Source: Centroberyx gerrardi
Lineage: Eukaryota > Chordata > Actinopteri > Beryciformes > Berycidae
DNA length: 64,000 nt
NCBI RefSeq assembly: GCF_048128805.1
Contig: NC_136000.1
Span: 10,689,354-10,753,353, forward strand
Direction of reading: 5' to 3'
In this document: positions 60,351-64,000 of the stretch, in pieces
Position numbering within the stretch: the first letter of the stretch is position 1
Layout of the letters: the number at the start of each line of letters is the position of its first letter
Translations under genes and position numbers: made by a program
Notes under the pieces: generated by a model
Database searches by the model: none
The model's input: only the letters and a program-made list of their open reading frames with translations
What the model was told of the DNA's origin: nothing

Positions 60351-63096
60351 ATTATTCCTGGCAGTCTCTCAACTCTCAATCACTCGGCTTTAGCCACAAT
60401 TCAACCAAACCAAGAGAAATCCGACGGAGCTATTTTAAGCAGAACGGACAAATCAACCGAGCCTGATCCATTGTTGTCATGGTGACAGCCAGTGAGGGTT
60501 TTCGGTCTTGGCCGGGCTAATGGACAGCCTTTTAGTTCTCTAATATGATGAAGTCATTTTGTTTACACTGACCACTGAAAAGGGGAGAGTGAGAGAGAGA
60601 GAGAGAGGAAGAGAGGGAGTCAGAAAGAGAGAGGGAATGAAAGAAAGGAAAAGAGTGTGTGTGTGTGTGTGTGTGCGTGCGTGTGTGTGTGTTGCTGACA
60701 TTCCTTTGGACTTTCAGAGCTTGTTAGTGGCTACCTCGCTGTGTGAGACTGTGACTGCTCAGTACAGGCTGCAGCCCACCTCACTTCTAGTTCTTTGAAC
60801 CACCGATCATGCGATTCACCTGGAGCAAGAGTACCGCTGGGCGATATTGAAAAAAATAAAATATCCCTATATTTTAGACCGAATACCTCGATATCGATAA
60901 TGTGGCGATATTTTAGGGGAATGAGTATTCGTGCTTTCATAAGATATTTACAGACAAGAACATTTTAAAAATTAGTAATGATCATTATTAATCAGTAATA
61001 TGTAATCACTAATAAGTAATATGGATATGATGAGCAGGCATAGCCAATCATTGTTCAGTTTACTCAGCCAGAAGAGGCTAATAAGTTCAGAAAATTGTAT
61101 CACTTTACTGTAACGCAACCTTTAAGACCAGGAAGAAGTATCATTTAAGTTATTTCACAATATTATGATAACCAAAATCTCATATCACAATATCGATATT
61201 ATACAATATACCGCCCAGCCCTATGAAGAGAGCATGCAGAGGAAGATCCAGTGTCACGTTTGGACAAAGAGCACGCAAAGACAAGCTCCCTTTGCCCGTC
61301 TCGCTGTGTCTCCCTGCTGTCCCGCTGAGCCCGGGCCTGTCCAGAGTGGGGCTCCACGTCTGCCCCCCCAGGCTAAGACAAGCTAAATGTTTATAGTGGG
61401 CTAATGAGTTCCTGTCAGGAGGCCGCACACGGCCCCAGGACCCCGCTGACCGACTGTGACAGGGGTGAACGAGAAAAACGAGAGAGGAAAAAAATACAGA
61501 GGGAATGTTTTGTTGTCCCCACAGAGGGGTACTGAGCTCCAGCTTTGCTGAAGTTTCACATTTGTTGCTGCATGGGTCCAGGTTTTATTTCATTTTTTTC
61601 CCTTGCTAAGGTCTGTAGGGGAATTGTAATTGCTTTTAATACCCTGTTGATTAAACTTCCCCCGAAGGACTGGAGACATTTTTTTCTTTCTTTTGCCTTC
61701 AGTGAACTGTTGCTATTTTGATTAAACCCCACAGAGCTTAGTCAAAATAGTAATAGCAATTGGCGAGGCTTATTCTCCCATTCCAAGTATTGAGTTAAGA
61801 AGTAGCCTAGCTTTCATTTTATCACTATCTGTGCTTTGGCTCAGGTTAGTGGAGGTTTGCATTTTTTGTCTGTGTGTTTTGTCTTGTTACAGGTAGCAGC
61901 GGTGTACAGGGACCCCAGTGTAGGCAACCTCATCAACATCATGATTGTCAAGCTAGTCATCGTCCACAATGAACAGGTGAGTGCAGGGTCTTGAACGCTC
62001 ACCGCAGCCAGGTCTCCAATATGGCTGACGTCAGTGCAGGTGTCCCTGGCCTGGCCCTTTCTGCATGGGGCCTGTTTGAGAGGACACTGCCTGCCTTGTC
62101 AGTCTCAAGTCTCAAGAGAGGTCTCCTTGGAAAAAAATGATACCATAGTAGGCCAGCTAGCCACCTGCAAATGAGTAAGGGCTGAGGAGGCTCGCTGTGC
62201 TTTGCTTTGCTAATGCTAAATCACTGGAAATTACCTTTAACATGAGACTGTTTTGACAGTCTGGAGAGGCTTTGAGACTCACATGTGTCAATTTCAAATT
62301 TCAGCACAACTATATGCTCAGTTGCCTGTTTCTGTCACCCAACACAGGAAGGGCCAACAGTGAACTTCAATGCTGCTACGACCCTCCACAACTTCTGCGT
62401 CTGGCAGCAGAGCCAAAACGTCCAGGATGACAGCCATCCCTCTCACCATGACACTGCGCTCCTCATCACCAGGTACACACTCACCTCCCACCCTCACTCT
62501 GAACGCAAAGTCAAGATGCCCTAACTCAAGCAAACTTCATATCTTGTTTTGAGACGGGTTACAATGTTGTGCTTTATTTATGTTTTTTTTTCAGGGAAGA
62601 CATCTGCCGAGCGAAAGACAAATGTGACACGTTAGGTAAACCATTGCCTTTTTCTTTTCAAAAATATCTCCACCTCCAATTCCTTTCAATTAACTTTCCA
62701 CTCCGTTAACCACAGCTCATAAACTGTGCAGTAATGAGTTTATGGCAAGCTGTCAGCTAATAATATTATAGTGACAGAACAGAGTGGTAGAAAGGGGAGG
62801 AGGGAGGGAGGATGGAGGGAGTCGCTGGCGGCGCTAATCTCTCTTACGGAACCGAAGTTTTGATGGTTTAATCGCCTTTAACACTCGGGCAGCTGGGTTT
62901 TTTTTTTCAAGTAGCCATGTGTGTCTGTATGTGTGCATGTGTGTGTGCATATGTGTATGTGTGTGTGTGTGTGTGTGTGTGATCCTGTAGGGCTGGCGGA
63001 GCTGGGGACCATGTGCGACCCGTACCGGAGCTGCTCCATCAGTGAGGAAAATGGACTCAGCGCCTCCTTCACCATCGCTCATGAGCTGGGCCATGT
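43974..63096 (+). CDS. adamts20: ADAMTS metalloprotease, ADAMTS20-like (5' part; continues beyond window)
   Basis: A secreted zinc metalloprotease of the ADAMTS9/20 branch, which cleaves matrix proteoglycans such as versican. Joining 43974-44064, 44281-44642, 48591-48759, 58979-59232, 61893-61976, 62348-62472, 62595-62635 and 62991-63096 gives 1232 nt in consistent phase, 410 residues. Signal peptide about 1-20. The prodomain has a polybasic RRRRR site at 62-66, a cysteine in DMRHCFFRG, and the final furin site RRKR 253-256. The metalloprotease domain opens with [15 protein letters not shown] and reaches TIAHELGHV, with zinc ligands His406 and His410 and catalytic Glu407. The third ligand and all thrombospondin repeats lie outside. 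The amino terminus ([20 protein letters not shown]) matches my memory of ADAMTS20 better than ADAMTS9, and the irak4 neighbourhood supports it. Confident in family, fairly confident in paralogue. Confidence 0.9.
44281..44642 (+). CDS. adamts20: adamts20 coding exon 2 (prodomain)
   Basis: A 362-nt exon after a T-rich tract and gtttag. It carries [18 protein letters not shown], the RRRRRS furin-type site, a sequon in LNLTAD and the conserved [12 protein letters not shown]. The donor CTT|gtgagt is phase 0. Confidence 0.94.
44914..45060 (+). repeat. tRNA-derived SINE copy in adamts20 intron 2
   Basis: GGGGTGGTGTAGTGGTAAG (A box, 44923-44940) and GGGGTTCAAACCCC (B box around 44949-44959) form the polymerase III promoter. 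CTGAAGTGTCTTTGAGCAAG, then ACACTGAATCCC, are the tRNA-unrelated body. It is shared in reverse orientation with 1495-1770. Confidence 0.8.
47120..47245 (+). repeat. Retroposon 3' end with (GAAT)n tail
   Basis: CCACCCAATGTATGCTGGGA, TAGGCCCCAAC and GACCCTGAATAGG, then AATTGAATGAATGAATGAAT. This is a widespread vertebrate retroposon 3' module ending in a tetranucleotide tail. Confidence 0.65.
48591..48759 (+). CDS. adamts20: adamts20 coding exon 3 (prodomain)
   Basis: The exon encodes [20 protein letters not shown], then [15 protein letters not shown] and NTEPCAAS. The GTF...GEYFLEP and HNKPHLVYR blocks are ADAMTS prodomain hallmarks. Bounded by ctgttgcag and gtaaca. Confidence 0.94.
50819..50858. 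repeat. (TC)n microsatellite
   Basis: A pure TC tract inside adamts20 intron 3. Confidence 0.95.
53273..53299. repeat. (GT)n microsatellite
   Basis: A pure GT tract inside adamts20 intron 3, within a longer GT-rich stretch. Confidence 0.93.
58979..59232 (+). CDS. adamts20: adamts20 coding exon 4 (end of prodomain, start of protease)
   Basis: The exon encodes [19 protein letters not shown] and on to [18 protein letters not shown], then [12 protein letters not shown]. The RRKR/F junction is the zymogen activation site. Acceptor aaaacag, donor gtaagt, phases 1 in and 0 out. Confidence 0.94.
59285..59633. mobile_element. Tc1-like MITE in adamts20 intron 4
   Basis: The ends CTACCAGTCAAAAGTTTGGA and TCCAAACTTTTGACTGGTAG are inverted copies, bordered by TA on each side as expected for Tc1/mariner. 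The roughly 345-bp body has GGCGGCTACTTTAAAGAATC and no transposase frame. These ends are abundant in teleost genomes. Confidence 0.85.
60318..60348. repeat. (CA)n microsatellite
   Basis: A pure CA tract in adamts20 intron 4. Confidence 0.95.
60585..60692. repeat. (GA)n and (GT)n compound microsatellite
   Basis: GA-rich from 60585 to about 60640, then GT from 60654 with GC interruptions, in adamts20 intron 4. Confidence 0.9.
60835..61222. mobile_element. Non-autonomous DNA transposon remnant in adamts20 intron 4
   Basis: The left end GCTGGGCGATATTG and the right end CAATATACCGCCCAGC are inverted copies. Near each end the sequence is rich in ATATCGAT. It is about 390 bp with no coding sequence. 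The GGGCTGGGCGATAT terminus is familiar from fish MITEs. The exact target duplication is not clear. Confidence 0.65.
61893..61976 (+). CDS. adamts20: adamts20 coding exon 5 (metalloprotease)
   Basis: The exon encodes [18 protein letters not shown] then [10 protein letters not shown], 28 codons, phase 0 at both ends. It matches the YKDPSIGN segment of ADAMTS family proteases. Confidence 0.94.
62348..62472 (+). CDS. adamts20: adamts20 coding exon 6 (metalloprotease)
   Basis: The exon encodes [20 protein letters not shown], then [13 protein letters not shown]. The FCVWQQ and [10 protein letters not shown] blocks are diagnostic. Acceptor ccaacacag, donor gtacac, phase 2 out. Confidence 0.95.
62595..62635 (+). 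CDS. adamts20: adamts20 coding exon 7 (41-nt micro-exon)
   Basis: The short exon encodes (R)[13 protein letters not shown] between tttttcag and gtaaac. It is identified by the frame bridge from LITR to GLAELG; the conserved EDIC fixes it. Both flanking junction phases agree. Confidence 0.93.
62959..62981. repeat. (GT)11 tract at the adamts20 exon 8 acceptor
   Basis: The pure GT tract ends 9 nt before the exon. A longer interrupted GT-rich stretch extends back to about 62917. In CFTR a (TG)n tract in this position recruits TDP-43 and weakens exon inclusion. Confidence 0.96.
62991..63096 (+). CDS. adamts20: adamts20 coding exon 8 (zinc-binding helix)
   Basis: The exon encodes [20 protein letters not shown] then [16 protein letters not shown]. 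It holds the first two zinc-ligand histidines and the catalytic glutamate. It is 106 nt, so skipping shifts the frame. The acceptor atcctgtag follows a (TG)n tract directly, leaving almost no polypyrimidine tract. The donor is GT|gtaagt. Confidence 0.94.
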
Positions 63097-63128
63097 GTAA
63101 GTAGCAGTACTGAACCTTGAGCCTATGA

Positions 63129-63170
63129 CCCCCCCCTCCCCCGTCCCCCGTCCCCTGGAGACCCCCCCCC

Positions 63171-63201
<31 letters not shown>

Positions 63202-63206
63202 ACACC
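63129..63206. repeat. C-rich run and (CA)13 after the adamts20 exon 8 donor
   Basis: Five C runs at 63129-63170, giving a G-quadruplex pattern on the opposite strand, are followed by a pure (CA)13 at 63171-63196 and further CA repeats. The tract is complementary to the (GT)n upstream of exon 8. Confidence 0.95.
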
Positions 63207-64000
63207 AAGCCTTGACCAACAAAAGCCCTCTTATCAAGAGACGTAGGGTGCAGCAGACACAGGTGCAAAACATAATAAAGTGAAAAACGGGGGTTTTAAT
63301 AACATGCCAGCCTTAATACCTTACTGTACGGCTCAGGGAGTTAACCCTCTGGGTGTCAGGGGTCTTTGTCCCGGGAGGAGGACGGGCTCAGCTGAAAGTC
63401 AGCACCGATGTGGTGGAAGAAACCCTCTAGAGTTCCACTGATTCGGAGGTTGTTGCTTAATACAGTGAATAGACCCACGGGATTTTATCAGACAGTACAA
63501 GGCTGAATATTCTGTTTAGTATTCAGGAGCTGACTTGTTCCCAGCCCTCTTCCAAATATCACCCCGAAAGACTGATAACACAACCTGAAGATGTCACAGT
63601 GTCGTCATACTCTACCGTGTTGTTGGCGTGTAATGGCTGTGTTATCATGACACGCCTCCCTGCCAGGAACTGTTTCCACAACAAGCAAATGTTGCAACAT
63701 GTGTGAACTAGAAAAAGGATTCGTATGAATGACCTGCTTTGTGGTCAGATGACCAAGTCTCAACATATGTGTGACTGAATCTCTCATATGAGGCTCTGTG
63801 TATTCTAAACAGTGAGGCCCATCCATCACAGGCAGAAGAGTTGGAATATGATTTATGAAAGATCACACATCTCCCTCTCCCTGTCTATATATTTATCTCT
63901 TTCAATTCAATTCAATTAAGTTAATTTAATTCAGTTGAATTATTGGCATAAGATCAGGTTTAAGTGCATTACACACCAGTGCTTCTCCTTTCACACAAAA
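63207..64000 (+). other. adamts20: adamts20 intron 8, truncated by the window edge
   Basis: No exon is found after 63096; the next one should begin with one base completing a valine codon followed by the rest of the zinc-binding motif. A TTCAATTCAATTCAA tail with ATTGGCAT near 63900-63950 is probably a minus-strand copy of the ATGCCAAT-type retroposon tail. Confidence 0.6.

Noticed and set aside
43974..63096. Assignment to ADAMTS9 instead of ADAMTS20
   Set aside because: The amino-terminal pattern and the irak4 neighbour favour ADAMTS20. ADAMTS9 remains possible until the downstream exons are seen.

Overview
The window is eukaryotic nuclear DNA, most likely from a ray-finned (teleost) fish. 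Genes are split into short exons with GT-AG introns, (CA/GT)n and (GA/CT)n microsatellites are dense, and there are tRNA-derived SINE copies, Tc1-like and TTAA-flanked DNA-transposon remnants and retroposon 3' tails of the kinds common in fish. No bacterial-type operon, CRISPR array or phage was seen. Species cannot be named from the sequence.

Three protein-coding genes can be built exon by exon. (1) Minus strand, 803-6803: irak4, the interleukin-1 receptor-associated kinase 4 orthologue. It is complete with 11 coding exons and 479 residues, and every splice phase agrees. (2) Minus strand, 27504-29999: an immunoglobulin-superfamily receptor of the teleost Siglec/CD22-like type. It has 6 coding exons and 388 residues: signal peptide, three Ig-like domains, a transmembrane segment and a short tail carrying an ITAM-spaced tyrosine pair. 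(3) Plus strand, 43974 to beyond the right edge: the 5' part of an ADAMTS metalloprotease, best matched to adamts20. Eight coding exons give 410 residues, from signal peptide to the HExxH half of the zinc site.

The divergent arrangement (irak4 to the left, adamts20 to the right) matches my recollection of human 12q12, where ADAMTS20 and IRAK4 are close neighbours on opposite strands. PUS7L, which I recall lying between them in human, is not detectable here, and the Siglec-like gene occupies that interval instead. irak4 acts in Toll/IL-1 receptor signalling and the Siglec-like receptor is probably a leukocyte surface protein. adamts20 acts in extracellular matrix remodelling. There is no sign that the three work as one system.

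The rest is intergenic or intronic: about 20 kb between irak4 and the Siglec-like gene, 14 kb from there to adamts20, and a 10.2 kb adamts20 intron 3. These hold microsatellites, SINEs, MITE/fold-back elements and long stretches where I see no gene. The most interesting signals are at splice sites. The irak4 exon 3 donor lies inside a dispersed repeat with a second copy at 41.2 kb. The intron 5 acceptor of irak4 abuts another dispersed repeat. The irak4 intron 1 polypyrimidine tract is a (CT)n microsatellite. The adamts20 exon encoding the zinc-binding helix sits between a (TG)n tract at its 3' splice site and a complementary (CA)n tract downstream.
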